A stretch of DNA of 64,000 nucleotides, taken from the NCBI RefSeq assembly GCF_010560025.1, contig NZ_SAIY01000001.1, positions 558,001-622,000 on the forward strand. The letters run 5' to 3'. The DNA comes from Verrucosispora sioxanthis. Its GTDB lineage: Bacteria; Actinomycetota; Actinomycetes; Mycobacteriales; Micromonosporaceae. Below are positions 51,765 to 59,863 of this stretch, piece after piece. The notes under the pieces are model-generated. The model did no database searches. It was not told where the DNA came from and saw only the letters and a list, made by a program, of their open reading frames with translations. Position numbers and translations under genes: made by a program. Every line of letters begins with the position of its first letter. Position 1 is the stretch's first letter.

Positions 51765-53615
51765 GTGGCTGTGCCGGTGGTGAATCCCTCGCTGAACCCC
51801 GTCTCCGAGACCGTCGAGACGCGATCAACGACAACACGTCCCCGGCGGCGGCCGACACGCGCCGACGTGCTGGCCATCGGAGCCTACGTGCTGCTCGGCG
51901 TCGTCGTCTGCCTGAACTACTGGGCCGACGTGAACAACCGGGTCTCGTCGCACCTGCCCACCGACCACAGCTGGTTCGAGTGGCTCTTCGCACACGGTGC
52001 GTACTCGGTGCAGCATCTGGAGAACCCGCTCTTCACCGCCCGGCAGAACGCCCCGGACGGGGTCAACATGATGGCCAACACCTCGCTGCTCGGGGTGACC
52101 CTGCCGTTGGCGCCGCTGACCATGCTGCTCGGTCCCCAGGTCGTGTACGCGCTCTACCTGGGTGGGGCGTTGGCCGCCACCGCCGGCACCTCGTACTGGA
52201 TGCTGTCGCGGCACCTGGTGCGCTCCCGCGCGGCGGCCTTCGTCGGTGGCGCGTTCCTGGGCTTCGCCCCGGGCATCGTGCACCACGCCAACGGTCAGCC
52301 CAACTTCGTCTCCAACTTCCTGCTGCCGCTGATCGTGGTGCGGGTGTTCCGGTTGGTCGAGCCGGGCCGGTGGCGGCGCAACGGGCTGGTGCTGGGGCTG
52401 CTGGTCGCGTACCAGATCTTCATCAACGAGGAGATGCTGCTGCTCACGGCGCTGGCCTGCCTGGTCGTCGTGATCGCGTACGCGGCGATGCGTCCGCGCG
52501 TGGCGTGGGCACGGGCCGGCACGTTCGCGGCCGGCCTGGGCGTCGGTGGTGGGGTGGCGCTGCTGCTGACCGCGTACCCGATCTGGTTCCAGTTCAACGG
52601 TCCGCAGTCCTACCGGGGGCTTCAGGGCGGGGTGTTCCACAGCTGGGGCGAGGACGTCGTCGCGTTCGTCACCTTCCCCCGCGACACCATCGCCGGTGAC
52701 GAGGCGGTGGAGGCGACCATCGGCATGACCGAACAGAACACCTGGTTCGGCTGGCCGCTGGTGCTGCTGTCGGTGGTGGCCCTGGCCCTGCTGGTACGCC
52801 GCTCGCTGGTGGCCCGGATCCTGGCCGTGCTGGTGGTGGTCTTCTCGGTCGCCGCGCTCGGCCCGGAGATCCGGTTCAACGGCGAGCTGACCGGGATCGC
52901 CGGCCCGTGGTCGTACATTCCGGCGGATCTGCCACTCGTCGAGATGATGATGCCGACCCGGCTGACCCTGGTGACCACCGCCGCGCTCGGCGTACTGCTG
53001 GCGTTGGCCTGGGACGCGGTGGCACGCAGCCACCGGCCGCCGGTGCCGGCGCCCCGCGCCCCGGAGGCCACGGTCACCGACCGGCGGCGACTGCGCTGGC
53101 AGCACGTCGTCGGGTACGCCGCGATCACCCTCGCCCTGCTGCCGCTGCTGCCCCGTCCGCTGCCCGCCGAGCCGGTCGACGCGCCGCCGGACTTCATCAC
53201 CTCGGGCGCCTGGCGACCGTACGTGCCGGACGGCCGCACGCTGGTGCCGGTGCCCATCCCCAGCAACGTGCACGGCCTGTCCACGCTGCGGTGGAGCGCG
53301 CTGACCGGGCACGAGTTCCCGATCCCGGCCGGCTACTTCATCGGCCCGAACGAGGACGGCGAGGGGGTCTTCGGTGCCCCGAACCGGCCCACCAGCACCC
53401 TCATCTACCAGACCATGGACGCCGGTGAGCTGCCCGAGATCAGCGACGAGAACCGCCAGCAGGCGGTGGCGGACCTGCGCTTCTGGCGGGCGTCGGTGGT
53501 GGTGCTCGGCGCGCATCCCCGCGAGCCGGTGCTGCGGGAACTGCTGACCGCGCTGCTCGGTGAGCCGCAGCGGGTCGACGACGTCTGGCTCTGGGACGTA
53601 CGCGACCGGGTGTGA
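51765..53615 (+). CDS. Polytopic membrane protein, probable GT-C glycosyltransferase (paralog 1)
   Basis: The 616 aa product has about 11-12 membrane helices and a C-terminal extracytoplasmic domain of about 150 residues. It shares a distinctive first loop with two other proteins in this window: SWFEWLFAHGAYSVQH and NAPDGVNMMANTSLLGVTLP. GFAPGIVHHANGQPNFVSNF and the C-terminal GYFIGPNEDGEGVFGAPNRP are also shared. The layout resembles GT-C lipid-linked sugar transferases, with acidic/aromatic first-loop residues, but I cannot name a substrate. GTG 51765 lies 70 bp from the divergent beta-propeller gene. It converges with the AtzH-like gene. Confidence 0.75.
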   Translation: MAVPVVNPSLNPVSETVETRSTTTRPRRRPTRADVLAIGAYVLLGVVVCLNYWADVNNRVSSHLPTDHSWFEWLFAHGAYSVQHLENPLFTARQNAPDGVNMMANTSLLGVTLPLAPLTMLLGPQVVYALYLGGALAATAGTSYWMLSRHLVRSRAAAFVGGAFLGFAPGIVHHANGQPNFVSNFLLPLIVVRVFRLVEPGRWRRNGLVLGLLVAYQIFINEEMLLLTALACLVVVIAYAAMRPRVAWARAGTFAAGLGVGGGVALLLTAYPIWFQFNGPQSYRGLQGGVFHSWGEDVVAFVTFPRDTIAGDEAVEATIGMTEQNTWFGWPLVLLSVVALALLVRRSLVARILAVLVVVFSVAALGPEIRFNGELTGIAGPWSYIPADLPLVEMMMPTRLTLVTTAALGVLLALAWDAVARSHRPPVPAPRAPEATVTDRRRLRWQHVVGYAAITLALLPLLPRPLPAEPVDAPPDFITSGAWRPYVPDGRTLVPVPIPSNVHGLSTLRWSALTGHEFPIPAGYFIGPNEDGEGVFGAPNRPTSTLIYQTMDAGELPEISDENRQQAVADLRFWRASVVVLGAHPREPVLRELLTALLGEPQRVDDVWLWDVRDRV

Positions 53616-53622
53616 GAGGTGG

Positions 53623-54012
53623 TCATCCCGGGTCGGACGGCAGCGGCTCGGAGACGTGGGCGGTGACGATCCGCCAGCCCTCCGGTAGGCGTACCCAGGT
53701 CTGCGTCTGCCGGCCCGTGGTGGCGCCGCCCGCGTACCCGAACCGGGTCGTGACGACCGCGAGGTCCGCGCCGAAGGCGGTGACCACCGTGTCGACCAGC
53801 CGGCGGCCGGGCGGCAGCGGTGGTTGCACGGCCCGCCACTTGCGCTGCTCGTCGAGCCCGTACTGGTGGTCGGCCAGGCCGAAGCGCACGGTGGCCTCGG
53901 AGTCCCAGAAGTATCCACAGATTCCGTCGACGTCGCCGGCCACGAGCGCCTGCTCGTAGCCGGCGAAGGCGGCCGTCACCTCGGCGACCACGTCCGTCCG
54001 GTCGATCTCCAT
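53623..54012 (-). CDS. AtzH-like protein (DUF3225, NTF2-like fold)
   Basis: The 129 aa cystatin/NTF2-like protein contains VTAAFAGYEQALVAGDVDGI, then GYFWDSEATVRFGLADHQYG and RFGYAGGATTGRQTQTWVRL. This matches the DUF3225/AtzH group found beside allophanate and carboxybiuret hydrolases in s-triazine degradation. I recall, without being able to check, that AtzH acts as a decarboxylase on dicarboxyurea-type intermediates. ATG 54012 starts the conserved region. It is the last gene of the minus-strand biuret/allophanate cluster. Confidence 0.82.
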   Translation of the reverse strand: MEIDRTDVVAEVTAAFAGYEQALVAGDVDGICGYFWDSEATVRFGLADHQYGLDEQRKWRAVQPPLPPGRRLVDTVVTAFGADLAVVTTRFGYAGGATTGRQTQTWVRLPEGWRIVTAHVSEPLPSDPG

Positions 54013-54109
54013 CCGGCGAGGGTCCTTTCTGGGCGGGCGGGACGTGGGTGGGCGCACCCGGCCGGGCGGCGGCGGGCTGGTGCGGGCCGCACCGCCGCCC
54101 GGCCGGAGT

Positions 54110-55783
54110 TCAGCTGTTCACCGCCGGTTCGCGCTTCTCGTCGCCGACCGGCTCGCCGGTCGCCACCGGAACCGCCGGGCCGGTGACGGCGGGAGTCGGG
54201 GGTGCCGGAGAGTCCCCGCCGTGCAGGCGGTCCAGTTCGGCCTCCTCCGGCTCGGGCACCCGGGGCGGGTACTTGCCGAGCGCGAAGATCGCGCAGATCA
54301 CCGCCACGAACAGGTAGCCGAGCGCCACCTGACCGTTGGCGTTCCACCGCACCTCCTCGCCGTGGATCAGGCCGATGAAGGCGAGCACCGATCCCGAGGC
54401 GGCGAAGATGGCCGCCTGGACGAAGCGTTTGTCGATGATGAAGGCGACGATCGCGCCGAGCACCAGACCGGCGAGGATCGCGCCCTCGCCGAGAATGCGC
54501 AGGCCGTCGTAGACCACTCCGGCACCGGCCAGGGCCTCGTCGCCGACCTCGGCGGCGGTGGTGCCGGCCGCCGCCAGGGCGTTGTTCATCTGCCCGGTCG
54601 CCCACGCCGCGATGTTGGGTATCAGGGCCGCCACCACCGCCGCGGCGTGTGCCCGGGGCGTCGCCTGGAACGCCTGGGCGCCGATCAGCAGCCCGATGTA
54701 GAGCAGGATCGGCACGATCGCCGCGGTCGGGAAGATCGCGCCGAGCAGGGAGAACATCCCGAGGAAGCAGAGCAGGGCGATGACGATCCCGGTCGCCATC
54801 GAATAGCCGGTACGCCCACCGGCGGCCTTCCAGCCCGGGTGGCCGACGTAGACCGCCGGGGGAAACGGCGAGCCGAGGGCGGAGCCGATGACCGCGCCGG
54901 CTCCGTCGGCGAGCAGCACACTGCGCAGGTTGTAGTTGTCCCCGGCGGTGGCCGCGCTCTCCACGTTCGTCATCGCCTCGGTGAAGTTGTAGACCCCCAG
55001 CGGGATCGCGGTCGCCAGCAGCGGCGCCATGTCGGAGAGCCCACGCAGCAGCAGGTCGAGTTGGAAGGTGGGGACGGCGAACGCGATGTCCCGGGCCGCC
55101 GCGGTGACGTCCGGCACCGACATCGCCCCACCGAGCCAGCCGATCGCCGTACCGAGCAGCAGGGCGGCCAGCCCGATCGGGAAGTTGAACGGCAGTTTCA
55201 CGTCGGTGAGCAGGCCGATCAGCAGCAGCGCCAGGACCGGCAGGGCGATCCAGGCCAGCCGCCACATCTGGCCGGCCGGGTTCATCGAGATGAAGGTGAT
55301 GGAGATGCCGGCGAGCGTGCCGAGCAGCGCCGCGCGCGGCGTGTAGCGACGGATGTACGGACCGACGAACGCACCGATCAGCACGATCACGCCGATGATG
55401 AAGGCCCAGGCCAGCCCCGCCTCCCAGGCGCGCACCGGGTCACCGGTGCTGAGGTAGATGGGCAGCATGATGACGAAGATGACGATGAACATGTGCGGCA
55501 CGCTCGGCCCGTACGGCAGGGCGGTCACGTCGGAGCGGTTCTCCCGCCGGGCCAGCCGGCGGGCCAGGTGCGTGTAGTAGATGTTTCCCGCGACCAGGGC
55601 GATGCCGAGGGCCGGCAGAATCGTGCCGAACACCTCCCGCTCGGGCAGGTTCACCACGAAGAGGCAGAGCCCGGTCAGGGTGAGCACGTTGACCAGGACG
55701 TTGACGCCGAAACCGAAGAACGCGTTGGTGTCGCCGCGCACCCAGTACGGCAGCGACGCGACGGAGGGTCTGGTGGGGACCAT
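54110..55783 (-). CDS. NCS2-type membrane permease of the biuret cluster
   Basis: This 557 aa permease has about 13 membrane helices with the nucleobase:cation symporter look: FGFGVNVLVNVLTLTGLCLF, LPYGPSVPHMFIVIFVIMLP, GLAALLLGTAIGWLGGAMSV and the TM10-like AMTNVESAATAGDNYNLRSV. GAVIGSALGSPFPPAVYVGH follows. Family members move uracil, xanthine or related heterocycles. The position between two isochorismatase-like hydrolases and the AtzH-like gene suggests biuret, cyanurate or a ureide as substrate. A charged C-terminal tail of about 50 residues is cytoplasmic. Confidence 0.85.
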   Translation of the reverse strand: MVPTRPSVASLPYWVRGDTNAFFGFGVNVLVNVLTLTGLCLFVVNLPEREVFGTILPALGIALVAGNIYYTHLARRLARRENRSDVTALPYGPSVPHMFIVIFVIMLPIYLSTGDPVRAWEAGLAWAFIIGVIVLIGAFVGPYIRRYTPRAALLGTLAGISITFISMNPAGQMWRLAWIALPVLALLLIGLLTDVKLPFNFPIGLAALLLGTAIGWLGGAMSVPDVTAAARDIAFAVPTFQLDLLLRGLSDMAPLLATAIPLGVYNFTEAMTNVESAATAGDNYNLRSVLLADGAGAVIGSALGSPFPPAVYVGHPGWKAAGGRTGYSMATGIVIALLCFLGMFSLLGAIFPTAAIVPILLYIGLLIGAQAFQATPRAHAAAVVAALIPNIAAWATGQMNNALAAAGTTAAEVGDEALAGAGVVYDGLRILGEGAILAGLVLGAIVAFIIDKRFVQAAIFAASGSVLAFIGLIHGEEVRWNANGQVALGYLFVAVICAIFALGKYPPRVPEPEEAELDRLHGGDSPAPPTPAVTGPAVPVATGEPVGDEKREPAVNS

Positions 55784-55795
55784 GGTTGCTCCCGG

Positions 55796-56488
55796 TCAGG
55801 AGGAGGATTGCAACACGGGGGTGGTGGGCAGCACGGCGAGCACGTCCGTCGAGTCGGCGACCCACCCGAAGATGCCGCCCTGGGCGGCGATCATGTCGAG
55901 CCCCACCCGATGGAACTCGGGGAAGTAGGACCCGACGCAGTCGGCGAGCACGAGGCACTCGTACCCACGGTCGTTGGCCTCCCGGACCGTGGTGTGCACG
56001 CACACCTCGGTGGTCACCCCGGTGACCAGGAGACTGTGGATGGTCCGCTCGGTGAGCAGGGCGTCCAGCCCGGTGGCGTGGAAGGCGCCCTTGCCCGGCT
56101 TGTCCACGACCGGCTCGCCGGGCAGCGGCGCCAACTCGTCGACGATGTCGTGGCCGTACTCGCCCCGGACGAGGATCCGGCCCTTGGGCCCCGGGTCGCC
56201 GATCCGCTTGCTCGGCAGGCCCCGGTTGAGCTTGGCCGGTGGGCAGTCGGAGAGGTCGGGCAGATGCCCCTCCCGGGTGTGCACGACCGTCAGTCCGGCG
56301 GCCCGGGCGGCGGCCAGCAGCCTCGTCAGCGGCGCGATGGTCCGCCGCAGCTGGCCGACGTCGTTGCCCAGGCTCTCGCCGAAACCGCCGGGCTCCAGGA
56401 AGTCGCGCTGCATGTCGATGACGAGCAGCGCGGTGGTCGCGGGGTCGAAGGTGTACGGGATGGGCCGCGCCGCGGCAACTGTCAACAT
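55796..56488 (-). CDS. Isochorismatase-like cysteine hydrolase (biuret hydrolase-like, copy 2)
   Basis: The 230 aa hydrolase has the catalytic triad of the family: Asp in [18 protein letters not shown] near 24, Lys in [13 protein letters not shown] near 133 and Cys in [19 protein letters not shown] near 164. In biuret hydrolase (BiuH) such a triad cleaves biuret to allophanate and ammonia. The adjacent allophanate hydrolase supports this. It is clearly paralogous to the gene at 56497, and both lie between the hydrolase and the permease. A ureidoacrylate or other amide substrate is also possible. Confidence 0.88.
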   Translation of the reverse strand: MLTVAAARPIPYTFDPATTALLVIDMQRDFLEPGGFGESLGNDVGQLRRTIAPLTRLLAAARAAGLTVVHTREGHLPDLSDCPPAKLNRGLPSKRIGDPGPKGRILVRGEYGHDIVDELAPLPGEPVVDKPGKGAFHATGLDALLTERTIHSLLVTGVTTEVCVHTTVREANDRGYECLVLADCVGSYFPEFHRVGLDMIAAQGGIFGWVADSTDVLAVLPTTPVLQSSS

Positions 56489-56496
56489 GGCTCACC

Positions 56497-57186
56497 TCAC
56501 CTGGTCGTGGCGGCGATGACGGCGTCGGAGGTGGCGACGCAGCCGAACACGCCGCCCTGCATGGTCACCATGTGCAGCGCGGCGTCGTGGTTGTCCTTGT
56601 CGGTGGCACCGGTGCAGTCGGCGAGGATCAGACACTCGTAGCCCCGGTCGTTCGCCTCGCGCATCGTGGTGTGCACGCAGACGTCGGTGGTGATGCCGGT
56701 GAGGATCAGGTGGGTGATCCCCCGGGTACGCAGCACCAGGTCGAGATTCGTGGCGTAGAAGGCGCCCTTGCCGGGCTTGTCGACGACCACCTCGCCGGGC
56801 GCCGGGGCGACCTCGGGCACGATCTCCCAGCCGGGCTCACCCTTGACCAGGATCCGTCCGCACGGTCCGGCCGCGCCGATCTCGGCGCCGATCTGCGCCG
56901 AGCGCCAGCGTTTGTTCGCCGGCAGGTCGGACAGGTCGGGGTCGTGCCCCTCCCGGGTGTGCACGACGAGCATGCCGAGCGACCGGGCGTGCTCCAGCAG
57001 CCGGGCGGTGGCCGGCAGCCCCGCCCGGGTGAGGCCGATGTCGTAGCCCATCGCGTCGACGTAGCCGCCCGGGCCGCAGAAGTCGGTCTGCCAGTCGATG
57101 CAGAGCAGTGCGGTACGCGCGGTGTCGGCCGTGCCGTCGTACGGCCACGGGTAGGGGTTCGCCGTTACCGGCCCGATGCTGCCCAT
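56497..57186 (-). CDS. Isochorismatase-like cysteine hydrolase (biuret hydrolase-like, copy 1)
   Basis: This 229 aa protein has the same triad as its neighbour: Asp in ALLCIDWQTDFCGPGGYVDAM near 30, Lys in [13 protein letters not shown] near 137 and Cys in GITTDVCVHTTMREANDRG near 167. It directly follows the allophanate hydrolase (18 bp), so it is the better candidate for the biuret-cleaving enzyme. It differs from copy 2 in the loop after Asp (CGPGGYVDAMGYDIG versus [15 protein letters not shown]), which may set the substrate. Confidence 0.88.
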   Translation of the reverse strand: MGSIGPVTANPYPWPYDGTADTARTALLCIDWQTDFCGPGGYVDAMGYDIGLTRAGLPATARLLEHARSLGMLVVHTREGHDPDLSDLPANKRWRSAQIGAEIGAAGPCGRILVKGEPGWEIVPEVAPAPGEVVVDKPGKGAFYATNLDLVLRTRGITHLILTGITTDVCVHTTMREANDRGYECLILADCTGATDKDNHDAALHMVTMQGGVFGCVATSDAVIAATTR

Positions 57187-57204
57187 CCTCTCCTCCTCCG
57201 GTTG

Positions 57205-57666
57205 TCAACTCCGCTGCGCCGCGGCCCGGCGGTAGGCCCGCCACCCGCCGGCGGCGCTGATGTCCTCGGCACCCGAAACGGCCGCGTACGCCTCGCAGAG
57301 GAAACCGAGCACGTCCCGCCCGTCGTGCAGCCGGACCCAGCCCAGCGACAGCGGGGCCGGCACCCCGGTCAGCAGCTCGCCGACGGCGGCCACCGGCAGC
57401 CGCCACAGCTCGACCTCGATCGGGTGCCCGTCCGGGTCGGTGTCGGCGACCCGGACCAGGCCGGGCAGTCCTGCGCCGTCGGCCGTCGCCAGGCGGTAGA
57501 GCCGGTAGCGCGGCGCGGTGCGTGCGGCACCGGCGAGCGTGGCGCCCCGTTCGGTCAGCTCCGCGTTGCGGGACTCGCCGGCCAGGTGCCGCCCAACGAC
57601 GGCGACCAGCACCTGCGCCGACCCGGTCACCGAGGCGGTGGGTACGGCCGGCGGACGGGCACCCAC
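57205..57666 (-). CDS. Allophanate hydrolase C-terminal domain (separated by a frameshift)
   Basis: The 153 aa frame encodes the C-terminal domain of AtzF-type allophanate hydrolase: VLVAVVGRHLAGESRNAELT, a YRLYRLAT strand, PIEVELWRLPVAAVGELLTG and GFLCEAYAAVSGAEDISAAG-GWRAYR. In AtzF this domain processes the intermediate left by the amidase half. Here it is in another frame from the amidase at 57627-59078. Adding one base near 57676 would join them as ELPAANPVGARPPAVPTA. Either the protein is naturally split or, more likely, the sequence has a one-base deletion. Confidence 0.85.
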   Translation of the reverse strand: MGARPPAVPTASVTGSAQVLVAVVGRHLAGESRNAELTERGATLAGAARTAPRYRLYRLATADGAGLPGLVRVADTDPDGHPIEVELWRLPVAAVGELLTGVPAPLSLGWVRLHDGRDVLGFLCEAYAAVSGAEDISAAGGWRAYRRAAAQRS

Positions 57667-59078
57667 CGGGTTGGCGCCGGCAGCTCCGTGCCGGCCTGGT
57701 CGGCGGGCGCGGCGGCAGCAGGGGTGGCCCGGGAAGCGGCGGTGAAGGCGGCGGCGAGCTGCGCCAAAGTGGTGTCGCTGAACGCGGGGCCGAGCAGGGT
57801 CAGGCTCGCCGGCCGGCCCGCTGCGGTGAACCCGTTGGGCACGGTCACCGCCGCCAGGTCGAGCAGGTTGGCGAACTGGGTGTAGCGGCCGAGCACCGTG
57901 TTACGGCCGATCGGGTCCTCGGCGACCTCGGCGAGCGTGAAGGTCGTGCCGACGGTGGGCAGCACCAGCACGTCGACCTCGTGCCACAGCTGGTCGACCT
58001 GGGCCCGCAACTCGCGCAACCGGTGCTGCCCCCGGAAGGCGTCGATCGCGTCGTAGCGCCGGCCGGTCTCCAGCACGCTGCGGGTCACCGGCAGGACGGC
58101 CTCGGGATGTTCCCGCAGGAAGCCGTCCAGCCCGGCGAGCCGTTCGGCCACCCACGGTCCCTGGTAGAGCAGCTCGCCCGCCTCGAGGAAGCTCTGCAAC
58201 GGCACCGACCCGACCTGGCCGACCAGACCCCGTAGCGCCTGCACGCCCGCGGCGAACCGGACCGCCTGTCCGGCGTCGCCGAAGAACTCCAGGTCTTCTG
58301 CGTGGGGCACACCGAGGCGTAGCGTGCCCGGCATGCGGGCCACCACCCGCTCCGCCGGTAGCGGACGCCCCCACGGGTCGGCCGCCGAGACGCCGCGCGC
58401 GGCGTGCAGCACGTCCACCGCGTCCGCGACGTCGGTGGCGAAGACCGAGACGCAGTCGAGCGAACGGCAGGCGGGCACCACTCCGGCGGTGCTGAGCAGG
58501 CCCCGGGTGGGCTTGAGGCCGACGATGCCGTTCAGCGCCGCCGGCACCCGGCCGGAGCCGGCCGTGTCCGTGCCCAGGGCGAAGCTGACCTGGCCGGCGG
58601 CGACCGCCACGGCCGAGCCGGAGCTGGAACCGCCGGAGATCAACCCTCCGCCGAAGACGCTCGCGCAGCTGCCGTACGGCGAACGCGACCCGGTCAGGCC
58701 GGTGGCGAACTGGTCGAGGTTGGTCTTGCCGACGAGCAGGGCACCGGCGTCGAGCAGCCGGCGCACCACGGGCGCGTCCTCGACGGCGGCGTACCCGAAG
58801 TCGGGGCAGCCGGCGGTGGTGGTCATGCCGGCGACGTCGATGTTGTCCTTGACCGCGAACGGTATCCCGTACAGCGGCAGGGTCGCGGGGTCGGCGGTGG
58901 CCGCCAGCCGCTCGGCGCGGGCGAGGAGCTGGCCGGCCGGCACGGTGCTGATCCAGACCGGCCCGCCGTCCGCTCCGGACAGCCCGGCCAGGACCCGTTC
59001 CGCCAGGTCGGTGGGGGTCAAGCCGCCGTGGCGGTACGCCGACCGCAGCTCCGAGATCGATCCGATCCGCTCTGGCAT
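57627..59078 (-). CDS. atzF: Allophanate hydrolase, amidase part
   Basis: This 483 aa amidase-signature enzyme splits allophanate to ammonia and carbon dioxide. It has the catalytic Lys in IPFAVKDNIDVAGM near 77, the cis-Ser in GGSSSGSAVAVAAGQVSFAL near 149, the Ser nucleophile in GTDTAGSGRVPAAL near 173 and the family-typical LKPTRGLLSTAGVVPACRS near 190. ATG 59078 has no ribosome site and sits 10 bp from a TGTCGACA palindrome, so a leaderless, GntR-controlled transcript is likely. The C-terminal domain continues in another frame from 57666. It is the first gene of the degradation operon. Confidence 0.93.
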   Translation of the reverse strand: MPERIGSISELRSAYRHGGLTPTDLAERVLAGLSGADGGPVWISTVPAGQLLARAERLAATADPATLPLYGIPFAVKDNIDVAGMTTTAGCPDFGYAAVEDAPVVRRLLDAGALLVGKTNLDQFATGLTGSRSPYGSCASVFGGGLISGGSSSGSAVAVAAGQVSFALGTDTAGSGRVPAALNGIVGLKPTRGLLSTAGVVPACRSLDCVSVFATDVADAVDVLHAARGVSAADPWGRPLPAERVVARMPGTLRLGVPHAEDLEFFGDAGQAVRFAAGVQALRGLVGQVGSVPLQSFLEAGELLYQGPWVAERLAGLDGFLREHPEAVLPVTRSVLETGRRYDAIDAFRGQHRLRELRAQVDQLWHEVDVLVLPTVGTTFTLAEVAEDPIGRNTVLGRYTQFANLLDLAAVTVPNGFTAAGRPASLTLLGPAFSDTTLAQLAAAFTAASRATPAAAAPADQAGTELPAPTRWVPVRRPYPPPR

Positions 59079-59080
59079 AC

Positions 59081-59100
59081 AGTCGATTGTCGACAGTTGT
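59081..59100. promoter_or_regulatory. Candidate GntR operator upstream of atzF
   Basis: TGTCGACA at 59088-59095 is a perfect palindrome, with imperfect outer extension (cag...ttg), in the 75 bp gap between the atzF start and the GntR gene end. FCD-type GntR regulators often bind short palindromes of this type. Confidence 0.5.
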
Positions 59101-59153
59101 GTTTCCAGGGGGCGCGCGCCAGGTAACGAAGCCGTGACGGCCGGCCGGAGGAG

Positions 59154-59819
59154 CTAGCCGAGATACGAGCGCGCCCCGTGCTCGGACAGCACGGCGAGCA
59201 CCAGCTCCGGGTCACCGGCGGCGACCGCCTCGAAGAGCCGTTCGTGCCGGTGGACGCCGTCCTGCGGCCGCGCCACCTCCGCCTCGCGGCGCAGGTTGAT
59301 CGCCATGTACAGCTGCAACTTCACCAGAATCGAGTCGTACACGGTGGAGAGCTGCCGATTGCCGGCCAGCGCCACCAGCGCGACGTGGAACGCCCGGTGC
59401 GACTCGGCCACCGCCAGCCGATCACCGTCCCGGGTCGCCTCCCGCATCTGGTCCAACGCCGCCCGCAGTCCGGCCAGGTCGCTATCCCGACGCACCGGGA
59501 TCGCCGACCGCACCGCGAAGCGTTCCAGCACGTCACGCAGCTCGTACAGCTCCCGCACGTCGCGATCGGACAGGGTGGCGACCCGGACCCCCCGGCGCGG
59601 GACGTGCTCGACCAGGCCCCGCTGCGCCAACAGCCGCAACGCTTCGCGCAGCGGCGCCCGGCTGATCCCGAGCCGCCGGGTCAGTTGCTCCTCCACCAGC
59701 CGTTCACCGGGATCACTCCGGCCGCTGAGGATCTCCCGGGTCAGCCGGGCTACGGCGAGCTCCACCAGACTGACACTCTCCAGCTCGCCCTCCGCCGGCG
59801 ATGCGGCCACGTCGTTCAC
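59154..59819 (-). CDS. GntR-family (FCD) transcriptional regulator
   Basis: The 221 aa regulator has an N-terminal GntR winged helix (LTREILSGRSDPGERLVEEQ, LTRRLGISRAPLREALRLLA, QRGLVEHVPRRGVRVATLS) and a C-terminal FCD ligand domain (ELYELRDVLERFAVRSAIPV, ... SHRAFHVALVALAGNRQLS, HERLFEAVAAGDPELVLAVL). It lies immediately upstream of atzF on the same strand and probably senses a pathway intermediate. GTG 59819 is the start. Confidence 0.94.
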   Translation of the reverse strand: MNDVAASPAEGELESVSLVELAVARLTREILSGRSDPGERLVEEQLTRRLGISRAPLREALRLLAQRGLVEHVPRRGVRVATLSDRDVRELYELRDVLERFAVRSAIPVRRDSDLAGLRAALDQMREATRDGDRLAVAESHRAFHVALVALAGNRQLSTVYDSILVKLQLYMAINLRREAEVARPQDGVHRHERLFEAVAAGDPELVLAVLSEHGARSYLG

Positions 59820-59863
59820 CCCGACGAGTGTGCCACCTGCCGCCGGAGCCGCCCGCGGACGCG

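Noticed and set aside
54044..56641. Plus-strand open frame of 865 codons
   Set aside because: It is a shadow of the permease and isochorismatase genes; Arg/Gly/Asp/Gln-rich with no domain.
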